From contig JAEUIQ010000075.1 in NCBI GenBank assembly GCA_016794985.1, positions 1 to 64,000 on the forward strand: 64,000 bases of DNA, read 5' to 3'. Origin of the DNA: Planctomycetaceae bacterium. Its GTDB lineage: Bacteria > Planctomycetota > Planctomycetia > Pirellulales > Pirellulaceae. A program made the position numbers and the translations under genes. The notes below the pieces were generated by a model that worked only from the letters and a program-made list of their open reading frames with translations, had not been told where the DNA came from and did no database searches. Below are positions 25,575-34,715 of this stretch, piece after piece; position 1 is the stretch's first letter; the number at the start of each line of letters is the position of its first letter.

Positions 25575-28500
25575 TCAGTTTCCTTCCCACGCCTCGCATT
25601 GGTCCCAATTCTTACCGACTTCCACATCGACCTGTAACGGAACACTGATTTGGTAAGCCCGGTTCATTTCTTCGGTCACCAAACGAGCCAAAGTGTCAAT
25701 TTCTTCATGCGGAGTCTCGAAGACCAACTCGTCGTGAATTTGTAACAGCAGTTGAGCCTGCAGTTTGGAGTCCCGCAAGCTGTTGGCAACTCGCAACATC
25801 GCCAACTTGATCAAATCCGCGGCTGAACCTTGGATCACCGTGTTGATCGCAATTCGTTCTGGCATGTTTCGCGACTTGTAATTGCTATTGGGTCGCACGC
25901 CTTCGACCGGGCGACGTCGCCCTAGTATCGTTTGAACGAAACCTCGTTCGCGAGCTTGTTTCAGTGTCCACTCCATGAATTCAAGAACTCGCGGATAACG
26001 CCCAAAATAGGCTTCGATAAAGGCACTGGCTTCTTCGCGACTGATGTCCAACTCTTTCGCCAGTCCAAACGCACTTTGACCGTAGATGATCCCGAAGTTG
26101 ATCGCCTTGGCACGACGTCGTTGTTCTTTGGAGACCTCGAACAGCGGAACCTGGAAGACTTCCGCGGCCACACTGGCGTGAATGTCCACTTGATCTTGAA
26201 ACGCTTGGCACAAGTTCTCGTCGCGACAGAAGTGCGCCAACATGCGAAGTTCGATCTGCGAATAGTCTGCCATCAACAACCACCAATCGGGTTGGCCAGG
26301 AATGAACGCTCGACGAATGTGTCGACCTTCTTCCGTGCGAACCGGGATATTTTGCAAATTGGGGTCTTTGCTACTCAAGCGTCCGGTCGCGGCGACATCT
26401 TGCATGAACGAAGTGTGTACGCGCCCCGTTTGTTTCAACACCATTTGGGGTAAGGCATCCGCGTAAGTGCTCTTGAGTTTGGCGGCTTCGCGATACTTGA
26501 TGATCAATGCGGGCAGTTCGTGTCGTTCGGCCAATTGTTCCAAGACTTCGCGATCGGTGCTGGGCCCGGAAGCTGTCCGTTTGATGACGGGCAGCTTCAG
26601 CTCTTCGAACAACAAATGAGCCAATTGTTTTGGGGAGTCGATGTTGATCGTTCGCCCCGCCTGTTGTTGAATCTCTTCCTCCAAAGTCGCCAACTTCGCT
26701 GCCAGCTGTTGGCTAAACTCCGCCAGTTGCTCGGTATCGATCTTGATCCCGCGTCGCTCCATTTCGGCCAAGACTCGCAGGAGGGGCATTTCGACTTGAA
26801 AGAACAATTCGTCCAATTTTGAAGCGACCAATTCAGCGCGCAGCAACGCCTCCAAGCGAAAAGCGAAGTCGGCATCCTGGCAGGCATAGGGCACGATCTT
26901 GAACAACGGGACCGTATCCATGGTCGTTTCGTTCTTGCCGCTGCCGATCAATTCTTTAATGCTCGTCGCCTTGAGGCCGAGATAACGATCCGCCAAGTCT
27001 TCTAAGCCATGCGTGTTGCGGCCCGGTTGCAGCAGGTAGTCCGCGACCATCGTGTCAAAGAGCGTCCCTTGGACCGTCACGCCATGATTTTGCAAGACGG
27101 ACCAATCGTACTTGATGTTTTGACCGATCTTCAAAATCTCGCCATCGCTAAAAATGGGTAGCAATGCCGGACGCACCTCTTCTTCCCAACTCAACTGCGC
27201 TTCGCCCGGTGGTGCAAGAATCGGAATATAGGCGGCTGATCCGGGAGCCCAAGCAAAGGAAAGGCCAACCAGTCGCGCGGCGCACGGTTGGGTCGATGTG
27301 GTCTCGGTATCAAAACTGATCTTGTGGCAATCGCGAAGCTGAGCGACCAAATTATGCAGTTTGCCAACCGAGTCGATCAAGCGATAATCCAAGGCCACTT
27401 GAGTTTGATCGACCAAAGGTTCGCTGGTTTTCTCGGCGACCGTTTGCTCGCCCAGAGTTGCTCTGACGGCGCTGTCCTGGCGATCATCGCGAGGTACGTC
27501 GGGATTCGCGACGGGAGTGTTCACGAGTCGGCGAACACGTGCCGTCAGTTGACGAAATCCGAAGCCTTCGCACAAGGCAACGGCTTGGGTTAGGTCAGCA
27601 CCGCCGACTTGCAAACGCGACCAATCCAATGGGATCGGCGTGTTGCGGTCCAACTCGACAAGTCGACGACTGGTTTTCAGCAGTTCGCGCGAGTTCAACA
27701 AATTCTCTTTGCGTTTCTGTCCCGAAATCGATTCCGCGTTCGCATAGACACCATCTAGATTGTCGAATTGATTCAATAGTTGTTGAGCCAACTTTGGGCC
27801 AATCAGCGGAACGCCAGGAACGTTATCGGTGGGATCGCCCACCAAGGTTTGAAAGTCGACCACTTGGTCGGGACGGATGCCCCAATCAGCCAACAGATCC
27901 TTCTCGTTATACAGAGCTGCCTTGCGAGTGTTGTAAATTTGGACTTGAGGCGAGATCAATTGGCGACAATCCTTGTCACTGGTCACCAACAGACATCGTC
28001 CGCCGGCCAATTCTGTTTGGGCGGCAACCGTTGCCATGATGTCATCTGCTTCGTAGTTTTGTAGCTCCAAGATTGGAATGTTCAACGCCTGCAACAAGGT
28101 CTGAACATAACCAATCTGTGGTCGAAGATCGTCCGGCATCGGATCGCGGTGAGCTTTGTATTCTGGGTAGATTTCATTGCGAAAGGTCACGCTGCCTTTG
28201 TCGAAAGCGCAGGCCAAGAAATCGGGTTGCAACTTGTCCAACAAATCCAAAATGTCGCGGAGAAATCCGTGTACCGCGCCGACCGGCTGTCCGCTGGGCG
28301 AACTCATCTCGGGCATCGCATGAAAGACTTGATACAAGACGCCCATCGAGTCAATCACGACGACCAACTTATTGGCGGGCGTGACCAACACGTCGGCGGC
28401 TGCCGACTCGGACGCGTTGACTGGACCTGCACTTGAAGCAGTGTTCGACGCACCTGCTTCTTCGGCAACGGTCAGCGGTGGCGAGTTCGTGTTCTGTGAA

Positions 28501-28595
28501 GTGGAGAGCACCGGCGCCAATTGCGGAGAACTTTCGAACTGATCGAGTCCAAAGAGACTCATTTGCCGCGGCGAGGAGGATTTCTTTTTTGGCAT
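25575..28595 (-). CDS. polA: DNA polymerase I with N-terminal clamp-binding-like motif
   Basis: 1006 aa from the ATG at 28595 (MPKKKSSSPR); the frame remains open to 28889 but that part is not protein-like. An extension of about 75 residues precedes the 5' nuclease domain (VVIDSMGVLYQVFHAMPE). The extension contains QMSLFGL at residues 11-17, which fits the bacterial sliding-clamp pentapeptide QxxLF. The 3'-5' exonuclease keeps FDTETTST, NIKYDW and YACQDAD, so proofreading should be active. The polymerase motifs are DYSQIELRMLAHF (A), RRRAKAINFGIIYGQS (B) and LLQIHDELVFE (C). The role is Okazaki fragment maturation and repair. It heads a unit with the D-threonine-aldolase-like gene. Confidence 0.96.
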   Translation of the reverse strand: MPKKKSSSPRQMSLFGLDQFESSPQLAPVLSTSQNTNSPPLTVAEEAGASNTASSAGPVNASESAAADVLVTPANKLVVVIDSMGVLYQVFHAMPEMSSPSGQPVGAVHGFLRDILDLLDKLQPDFLACAFDKGSVTFRNEIYPEYKAHRDPMPDDLRPQIGYVQTLLQALNIPILELQNYEADDIMATVAAQTELAGGRCLLVTSDKDCRQLISPQVQIYNTRKAALYNEKDLLADWGIRPDQVVDFQTLVGDPTDNVPGVPLIGPKLAQQLLNQFDNLDGVYANAESISGQKRKENLLNSRELLKTSRRLVELDRNTPIPLDWSRLQVGGADLTQAVALCEGFGFRQLTARVRRLVNTPVANPDVPRDDRQDSAVRATLGEQTVAEKTSEPLVDQTQVALDYRLIDSVGKLHNLVAQLRDCHKISFDTETTSTQPCAARLVGLSFAWAPGSAAYIPILAPPGEAQLSWEEEVRPALLPIFSDGEILKIGQNIKYDWSVLQNHGVTVQGTLFDTMVADYLLQPGRNTHGLEDLADRYLGLKATSIKELIGSGKNETTMDTVPLFKIVPYACQDADFAFRLEALLRAELVASKLDELFFQVEMPLLRVLAEMERRGIKIDTEQLAEFSQQLAAKLATLEEEIQQQAGRTINIDSPKQLAHLLFEELKLPVIKRTASGPSTDREVLEQLAERHELPALIIKYREAAKLKSTYADALPQMVLKQTGRVHTSFMQDVAATGRLSSKDPNLQNIPVRTEEGRHIRRAFIPGQPDWWLLMADYSQIELRMLAHFCRDENLCQAFQDQVDIHASVAAEVFQVPLFEVSKEQRRRAKAINFGIIYGQSAFGLAKELDISREEASAFIEAYFGRYPRVLEFMEWTLKQARERGFVQTILGRRRPVEGVRPNSNYKSRNMPERIAINTVIQGSAADLIKLAMLRVANSLRDSKLQAQLLLQIHDELVFETPHEEIDTLARLVTEEMNRAYQISVPLQVDVEVGKNWDQCEAWEGN

Positions 28596-28917
28596 GTTGG
28601 GTTGACTGGCTCGCGCGCTTGATATGAAGGAATGGATTGAGGATTGAATGCTCTGGGCCGACCAGGGCGAGGGACGCTTGCTGTTACTGAGCACTAACCC
28701 GCAGCCCGCACATGCCAGCCCAAGACCACTCAAGATTCTCGCGGTTGGTCCAACGCCGACTTCGGCGATTTTATCGGATTGACAGTTGGGCGGAAGCCGA
28801 TGGATCAAGCCAGATGGTTGTGCCGTTCCGGCCGGTGCCGGATGGGCAGGTAAATGACGAACCGTTAGACTTAGGCCGGGAAGTACCAATCACACAATTA
28901 CCCACAAAAGGGCCGCC
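28596..28917. other. Divergent intergenic region, polA and permease
   Basis: About 320 bases between divergent starts. I see no RNA gene, convincing hairpin or repeat. The minus-strand frame is open through most of it as an upstream continuation of polA, but its composition is not convincing as protein. Promoters for both genes are expected here; no clear -35/-10 pair could be assigned by eye. Confidence 0.4.
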
Positions 28918-30039
28918 ATGAAGGGCTTGATGTTTTTGCCGTTCGTCGCTTTGACTTTCCTGAGTTGGGGCCTCTACGGACCGACCTTGCACCTGGGACA
29001 AGATGCATTCGGAGCCGAAGGGCAACGGAGTGCGTTTCGGCCGTTTATCTGCGTGGGGTTGGCTTATTTCTTGGTTGCCGTCGTGGTTCCGGCGTTGGTA
29101 TTGCGGACCAAAGGTGAGGTGGGCCATTGGACGATGAAAGGTTTCATTTGGAGTTTTGCGGCGGGTGCCATTGGAGCCGTCGGGGCGTTGGGCATCATCT
29201 TGGCACTCAAGTTTGGCGGTGATCCAATCTACGTCATGCCGTTGGTGTTTGGTTGTGCTCCGGTCGTCAATACATTTGTAACGATGTTGATGTCGGGCAA
29301 TTTGAAGCAAGCCTCGTGGCCGTTTTATGTCGGGATCATCGTGGTCGCCATTGGCGCAGCCGGAGTCTTGGTTCACAAGCCAACCAAACCAAAGGCTGAA
29401 ACCAAGGCTGCGATCGAACAAACTGCTGAAGTGAATCAAAGCGTGATTGCTGCGGAAGGCGACGTTGCGGCGACGCCAGTGGTCTTTAAAGACGAGGCCA
29501 AGGAATTCAAAGATGAGGACCGCGGAGTGTTCGCATCAATGGTCCTGCGCGGACTGTTTATATTGATGACCGCGTTATGCTGGGGCGCCTATGGCCCAGT
29601 CTTGCATAAAGGTCAGGCCGTAATGGGCGGTAGTCGAATGAGGCCTTTTCTCTGCGTTGGGCTAGCGTATTTCGTGGTCGCGGTGGTTTTTCCGTTAGTG
29701 ATTCAACCGGCATTTCGTGTCGAACCAGGTAGTTGGGTCAGTATGACGGGATGGTTCTGGAGTATTTTGGGTGGCTCATTGGGCGCCTTGGGAGCGCTCG
29801 GCATCATCTATGCCTTCAACTTTGGCGGTCGCCCAATATTTGTCATGCCGTTGGTGTTCGGGATCGCTCCGGTCGTGAATACGTTTTCCGAAATCATCGG
29901 CAAAGGTCTTTGGGGCCACGTGAGTACGTTCTTCTACTTGAGTTTGTTTCTAGTCATTGCCGGAGCGGTCACCGTCCTGATCACCGCCCCCAAACCAAAG
30001 CCACATCAGCCGCAAAAAACCGAGCCAGCCAAAGCTTAA
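28918..30039 (+). CDS. DMT/EamA-like permease with internal duplication
   Basis: 373 aa and about 8-10 membrane helices. The two halves are clear duplicates: SWGLYGPTLHLGQ...RPFICVGLAYFLVAVVVP in the first and CWGAYGPVLHKGQ...RPFLCVGLAYFVVAVVFP in the second. The later blocks GALGIILALKFGG/PIYVMPLVFGCAPVVNTF and GALGIIYAFNFGG/PIFVMPLVFGIAPVVNTF are also paired. A charged linker of about 60 residues (Lys/Glu/Ala-rich) joins them. This arrangement resembles drug/metabolite transporters; the substrate is unknown. It ends with a Lys/Pro-rich cytoplasmic tail. The ATG at 28918 is the first codon of a clean hydrophobic N-terminus. Confidence 0.8.
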   Translation: MKGLMFLPFVALTFLSWGLYGPTLHLGQDAFGAEGQRSAFRPFICVGLAYFLVAVVVPALVLRTKGEVGHWTMKGFIWSFAAGAIGAVGALGIILALKFGGDPIYVMPLVFGCAPVVNTFVTMLMSGNLKQASWPFYVGIIVVAIGAAGVLVHKPTKPKAETKAAIEQTAEVNQSVIAAEGDVAATPVVFKDEAKEFKDEDRGVFASMVLRGLFILMTALCWGAYGPVLHKGQAVMGGSRMRPFLCVGLAYFVVAVVFPLVIQPAFRVEPGSWVSMTGWFWSILGGSLGALGALGIIYAFNFGGRPIFVMPLVFGIAPVVNTFSEIIGKGLWGHVSTFFYLSLFLVIAGAVTVLITAPKPKPHQPQKTEPAKA

Positions 30040-30189
30040 AAAAATCGTACGCCAGTTGAAATGCTTTGGCGTACGCACGTTTGCTGAACAAACAGGTTGT
30101 TGTTTAGTACATGTTGGCGGGCGAGCGCCTTAACTCGTCACGATTAGGCGTGCAGGTTTGGCCGAGACTGTGCCGACTGCTAAAGAACA

Positions 30190-30323
30190 GTCCCGAAACA
30201 GCTTTCGGGTGTCTCCTTGATATGAATGAGATCCCAACCTGATATGGGAGCGAGGGATTTTTCACGACGACTGGATCCCTCGCTCCCACATCGGGTTGGG
30301 ATGTCCGGAAGTTATTTCGGGAC
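30190..30323. repeat. Nested long inverted repeat downstream of the permease
   Basis: The inner arms of 28 bases (30231-30258 and 30275-30302) pair completely as RNA apart from two G-U positions, around a 16-base loop. The outer arms gtcccgaaa (30190-30198) and tttcgggac (30315-30323) close the structure. The inner arm core is gggagcgaggga. It lies in the 315-base gap between the permease and the convergent histone-like gene. It may serve as a bidirectional terminator or be a MITE/REP-type element; no coding capacity is seen. The rest of the gap (30040-30189) shows nothing else definite. Confidence 0.85.
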
Positions 30324-30353
30324 AATTCCTAGCAGTCGAACAGCCAAAAAACA

Positions 30354-30695
30354 CTAGGCCGAAGGATCAATGGCTTCTTTGATCTTGGAAACGAAGTGCG
30401 GTGACTTGCCATCGGACATTTCCTTGGCTTTCTTTTCCGCCAGTTTCTTCTCGTGGTAATGGAAAACGGCGACGCGCTTCATCGTGGGCGAGAACACACC
30501 CCAGAACAATTTCACGCGGGCCTCGGCTTCGGCAGCCTTTTTGGACTTCGACTTGGAAGGCTTCTTGGCCGGGGCTTTCTTGGCCTTCTTTACGCCTTCT
30601 TCGCCCTCGGCTTTAGGGGCCTTCTTCGCTGCCGCTTTCTTTACCGTCTTCTTCGGGGCGTCGCCTTCACCTTCGGCCGCTTTTTTCTTCGTCAT
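30354..30695 (-). CDS. Histone H1-like Lys/Ala-rich DNA-binding protein
   Basis: 113 aa. Residues 1-60 are a Lys/Ala/Pro-rich tail (VKKAAAKKAPKAEG, KKAKKAPAKKPSKSKSKK), the composition of histone H1 C-terminal tails and of bacterial HctA/AlgP-like proteins. The last 50 residues form a more ordered domain (VKLFWGVFSPTMKRVAVF followed by HYHEKKLAEKKAKEM and SPHFVSKIKEAID). The basic part probably binds DNA and helps compact the nucleoid, which is unusually condensed in planctomycetes; this is inference. It starts at ATG 30695, has a promoter region shared with the divergent DUF1549 gene, and ends facing the inverted repeat. Confidence 0.82.
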   Translation of the reverse strand: MTKKKAAEGEGDAPKKTVKKAAAKKAPKAEGEEGVKKAKKAPAKKPSKSKSKKAAEAEARVKLFWGVFSPTMKRVAVFHYHEKKLAEKKAKEMSDGKSPHFVSKIKEAIDPSA

Positions 30696-30892
30696 GCTCA
30701 GTTACCTCGGTCCAATCCTCGATCCGAAACTTGATATCCCGTGCGGCTGAGCCTGCAAAGTATTGACCCGGCCAGCGCTGCGGCATTTTATAGTTTTTTC
30801 CCAACTTCCGCTATGGACCTACGGCCAAGTTTATCTCACGATTGCTACAATACACGGGGGAAACAAGTTTGGGACGGAGCAAGCGGAACTGC

Positions 30893-33079
30893 ATGGCACG
30901 AGCACTCAATCGTAATGCGTCCCCAGCTACCAACTATATGCGGCTATTGCTGCCGCGTCATTCGCAACCACGGCAAACCCTGACGTTCCGACAGCCGAGC
31001 TTCGCGACCCTCATCGTGACGTCGCTACTTCTGTGTTCTTCATTCGCGTGTGCCGACGAAATCGACTTCGACCGGCAGATTCGCCCGATCCTGGCCAAAC
31101 ATTGCTTGGCCTGTCATGGTTTTGATGCTCATTCACGCCAGGCCGATCTACGTTTGGACACCAGGGAAGGAGCGTTGCATTCAGGCAGCGGAGACGCCAT
31201 CGTTCCGCACGATACACAGGCCAGCCAACTGCTTCAGCGGATTCAGAGCCAAGACGCGGCGATGCTCATGCCACCACCCGAGTTTGGTAAACCGCTGGAC
31301 GAAGAACAAAAGCGATTGCTGGCTAGGTGGATTGAAGCTGGAGCCGATTATGCCCAGCATTGGGCATTTCAGCCCTTGATGGCGGCTTCGAGCGAGTCCG
31401 GAGCGAAGTCTGCGACCAGCGACCTAATCGACCATTGGGTGGCCGATGCCCACCAACGGATGGGCCTCGAATTCTCGCCGCCGGCCAGTCCGGCTACCTT
31501 GCTGCGCCGGCTGTGTCTGGATCTGACTGGACTCCCACCGACGCTTCAAGAACAAGACCAGTTCCTGGCTTCGTATGCGACCGACCCTCACGGGGCTTAT
31601 GCTGCAACTGTCGAACGATTGCTGGCTAGTTCGCACTACGGCGAACGTTGGGGCCGCTGGTGGCTGGATCAAGCTCGTTACGCGGATAGTAACGGATACT
31701 CGGTCGATGCCCCGCGTCAAATCTGGCTGTTTCGCGATTGGGTCGTCGCAGCCCTGAATCGTGATCAGCCGTTCGATCAGTTTACGATCGAGCAAATTGC
31801 CGGCGACCTGCTGCCCAACGCTTCCGAGTCCCAGAAAATTGCGACCGGCTTCCATCGCAACACGCCGCACAACGAAGAAGGCGGAATTGATGTCGAACAG
31901 TTTCGAATTGAAAGCGTGGTCGACCGAGTCGCAACCACTGGAACCGTCTGGTTGGGCCTAACTATTGGCTGCGCCCAGTGTCACGATCACAAGTTTGATC
32001 CGATCTCGCAGGCAGAGTTCTATCGGTTGTTTGCGTTCTTCAACCAACAGGACGAACCCAAGCTCAAAGTCCACTGGACCAGCAATCCCGATCCAGTGAC
32101 GTCCCCCACGGAGCCGACAGCAGAAGTCACAACACTTGTCATGCAGGAACGGACGGAGAGGCGTCCGACCCATTTATTGATTAAGGGCGATTTCACGCGA
32201 CCAGCAGAAGCCGTCGAACCGGGAACGCCGGCCGTGTTGCCGAGCCTGAGTGCGCGCGGCGCGATACCTGATCGTCTGGACCTTGCGCGTTGGTTGGTGG
32301 CACCGGAGAATCCTCTGACGGCGCGCGTGATCGTCAACCGAGTCTGGCAGGTGTACTTCGGTCGCGGCCTCGTCGAATCCGATAGTGACTTTGGACTGCA
32401 AGGTATGTCGCCGACGCATCCCGAATTGTTGGATGCCGTGGCAGCTCGATGGGTCGAACAGGGGTGGGGTTTGAAACAACTGCATCGCTGGATCGTTATG
32501 TCGCGGACTTACCAGCAGTCGTCGCATGTTAGTAAACGACAGGTCGAGTTGGATCCAACGAACCTTTGGCTCTCCCGACAACAACGACTGCGTTTGGATG
32601 CGGAACTGGTACGTGACGCGGCGCTGGTGGCCAGCGGCCAGTTGACGACGACGATCGGTGGCCCGCCCGTGTTCCCGCCCATTCCCGCGGGGGCGATGAG
32701 TCTTGGCCAAGTCAATCGGCCATGGAAAGTTAGCACCGGTCCAGATCGTTTTCGTCGAAGTTTGTATACCTTCACTTATCGAGCCGTGCCACCTCCGATG
32801 TTAAACGTGTTTGATGCCCCCGACGGTGTGCAAGCCTGTACCAGAAGGCTACGCAGCAACACGCCTCTGCAAGCGTTGACGTTGATGAATGACGCGGGCT
32901 TTTTTGAAATGGCTCAAAGTCTGGCGATGCGTATCGAATCCGAAGGATTGGAAGCTGCGTTTCGCCGCTGCACCTCGCGACTCCCAACTGCGGAAGAACT
33001 GGCGATTCTTGCGGGACTTTCTCCGTTGGATGCTGCGCGCGTGTTGTTGAATTTGGACGAAACGATTTCGCGGGAGTAG
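30893..33079 (+). CDS. Planctomycete cytochrome C (PSCyt1) / DUF1549 / DUF1553 protein
   Basis: About 728 aa from the ATG at 30893, which has GGAAC just upstream; a later ATG at 30938 is possible. A membrane/signal segment (FATLIVTSLLLCSSFACA) precedes the PSCyt1 domain with the heme motif CLACH. DUF1549 follows (LLRRLCLDLTGLPPT, RWWLDQARYADSNGYSVDAPR, CAQCHDHKFDPI), then DUF1553 (LARWLVAPENPLTARVIVNRVWQ, GRGLVESDSDFG, RSLYTFTYRAVPPPMLNVFDAPD). The CAQCH in DUF1549 is a second CxxCH. It is shorter than the frequent ~1000-aa versions because no concanavalin-like insert is present. It is always found with a DUF1501 partner, as here. A role in periplasmic oxidation or degradation of complex polymers is suspected but not shown. 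Confidence 0.93.
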   Translation: MARALNRNASPATNYMRLLLPRHSQPRQTLTFRQPSFATLIVTSLLLCSSFACADEIDFDRQIRPILAKHCLACHGFDAHSRQADLRLDTREGALHSGSGDAIVPHDTQASQLLQRIQSQDAAMLMPPPEFGKPLDEEQKRLLARWIEAGADYAQHWAFQPLMAASSESGAKSATSDLIDHWVADAHQRMGLEFSPPASPATLLRRLCLDLTGLPPTLQEQDQFLASYATDPHGAYAATVERLLASSHYGERWGRWWLDQARYADSNGYSVDAPRQIWLFRDWVVAALNRDQPFDQFTIEQIAGDLLPNASESQKIATGFHRNTPHNEEGGIDVEQFRIESVVDRVATTGTVWLGLTIGCAQCHDHKFDPISQAEFYRLFAFFNQQDEPKLKVHWTSNPDPVTSPTEPTAEVTTLVMQERTERRPTHLLIKGDFTRPAEAVEPGTPAVLPSLSARGAIPDRLDLARWLVAPENPLTARVIVNRVWQVYFGRGLVESDSDFGLQGMSPTHPELLDAVAARWVEQGWGLKQLHRWIVMSRTYQQSSHVSKRQVELDPTNLWLSRQQRLRLDAELVRDAALVASGQLTTTIGGPPVFPPIPAGAMSLGQVNRPWKVSTGPDRFRRSLYTFTYRAVPPPMLNVFDAPDGVQACTRRLRSNTPLQALTLMNDAGFFEMAQSLAMRIESEGLEAAFRRCTSRLPTAEELAILAGLSPLDAARVLLNLDETISRE

Positions 33080-33175
33080 TTGCGATTCAATGGGCATCAT
33101 GTTAGGGAAGTCGAGAGTGAAGCGTTTGCGGCCCGACATTAGTGATTGCCAGCGCCGTGCGAAGGGAACCATGTA

Positions 33176-34639
33176 GTGAGCACTGAATCGAATTCGCGGG
33201 AAAACAAGTCGTTACAACACGCCACGCGGCGACATTTCTTCAGCCAATGTGGGATTGGTCTCGGAGCGATCAGTTTGGCTCAGCTGATGACAGAGAATAA
33301 CGTGCGAGCGTTCGACGACAACACCAACGATCCCATGCGACCGAAACCACCACACTTCGTCCCGCGTGCGAAACGAGTGATCTTTCTATTTATGGCCGGC
33401 GGACCATCGCAGTTGGAAATGTTCGATTACAAGCCGAAACTGCAAGAATACAACGGGCAACCGATTCCAGCTAGTTTCATTGAGGGCAAGCGATTCGCCT
33501 TTATGGATAGCAGTCATCGGATTGACCTGTTGGGCGGTCGACAAGCTTTTGCCCAGCATGGTCAATGTGGGGCTTGGGTCAGTGATTTGTTGCCCTACAC
33601 GTCCAAGATCGTCGATGAGCTGACAATCCTTAAGACTTGCCAAACGGACCTCTTCAATCACGCTCCTGCGAAGTTGTTCATGAATACTGGAACCGGCCAG
33701 TTCGGACGGCCTTGTATGGGATCGTGGATTACCTATGGATTGGGAAGTGAATCCCAGGATCTGCCTGGGTTTGTCGTTTTGCAAAGCGGACCACGCGGGC
33801 CACGCGGTGGCGCGGTGAATTGGTCCAGCGGAGCGTTGCCGACTACTTATCAGGGAGTCCCGCTACGGAATCAGGGTGATCCGATTTTGAATTTATCAAA
33901 TCCAGCAGGCATCACCGACCAGCAACAACGCGAATTGGTCGATCGTGTATCGCAGTTGAATTTAAAGCGATTGGTTGAAACCGGAGATCAGGAGATTGCG
34001 ACTCGGATCAACGCCTATGAAATGGCCTATCGTATGCAGCATAGTGCTCCTGAATTGATGGATACGGCCGCGGAGACTGCTGAGACGCTAGAGCTTTATG
34101 GGATCAAAGACCCGAAAGAATCGTCATACGCTAGAAATTGTCTACTCGCGCGGCGTTTGGTGGAGCGGGGTGTGCGGTTTATTCAGCTTTATCATACGAA
34201 TTGGGATCACCACGGAGGTCCCACCGAGAACTTAGAAAAGCACCTGCCCGAGATTTGTCGCGAAATCGATCAAGCCTCAGCGGCTCTGGTGCTGGACTTA
34301 AAACAGCGTGGCTTGTTGGACGACACGCTCGTGATATGGGGTGGGGAATTTGGTCGCACCCCAATGGGTGAAGTTCGCGAGTCAACGGGTCGAAATCATC
34401 ATATTGAAGCGTTTACAATGTGGATGGCGGGGGCTGGGTTGAAAGCGGGTCTCACGTTTGGGGAAACCGACGAGTTTGGCTTTGGCCCTGTAGGCGAGAA
34501 AGCCCACGTCCGCGACATCCATGCGACGATCCTGCATCTGCTGGGATTGGACCATCAGAAATTGTCGATTCGCTTTCAAGGATTGGATTTGCGCCTGACA
34601 GGTGTTGAACCAGCTCGTGTGTTGCACGAGCTGATGTAA
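33176..34639 (+). CDS. DUF1501 protein, Tat-exported sulfatase-like
   Basis: About 487 aa. The GTG at 33176 has AAGGGAA eight bases upstream. The N-terminus carries a twin-arginine signal (TRRHFFSQCGIGLGAISLAQL). The body belongs to DUF1501 of the alkaline phosphatase-like clan: VIFLFMAGGPSQLEMFDYKP, GSWITYGLGSESQDLPGFVVL, YELYHTNWDHHGG-type metal segment (IQLYHTNWDHHGG), WGGEFGRTPMGE and RNHHIEAFTMWMAG. The conserved His/Asp/Glu residues for a metal site are kept. It follows the DUF1549 gene by 97 bases and very likely works with its product in the periplasm. Confidence 0.92.
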   Translation: MSTESNSRENKSLQHATRRHFFSQCGIGLGAISLAQLMTENNVRAFDDNTNDPMRPKPPHFVPRAKRVIFLFMAGGPSQLEMFDYKPKLQEYNGQPIPASFIEGKRFAFMDSSHRIDLLGGRQAFAQHGQCGAWVSDLLPYTSKIVDELTILKTCQTDLFNHAPAKLFMNTGTGQFGRPCMGSWITYGLGSESQDLPGFVVLQSGPRGPRGGAVNWSSGALPTTYQGVPLRNQGDPILNLSNPAGITDQQQRELVDRVSQLNLKRLVETGDQEIATRINAYEMAYRMQHSAPELMDTAAETAETLELYGIKDPKESSYARNCLLARRLVERGVRFIQLYHTNWDHHGGPTENLEKHLPEICREIDQASAALVLDLKQRGLLDDTLVIWGGEFGRTPMGEVRESTGRNHHIEAFTMWMAGAGLKAGLTFGETDEFGFGPVGEKAHVRDIHATILHLLGLDHQKLSIRFQGLDLRLTGVEPARVLHELM

Positions 34640-34715
34640 CCCATGTTGGAGCAATCGCAAGATGAAGGTCGAGTGACGAAATTGAGCGTGTTGATTGAGC
34701 TTAGGGTAGACGATC

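Noticed and set aside
28596-28889. Upstream extension of polA to 28889
   Set aside because: The extra 98 residues are of low quality (Pro/His/Ser mix), and the ATG at 28595 begins the basic stretch before the QMSLF motif; no start signal supports 28889.
30231-30302. Insertion sequence terminal repeats
   Set aside because: The arms are only 16 bases apart, so there is no room for a transposase; a MITE-like or terminator hairpin fits better.
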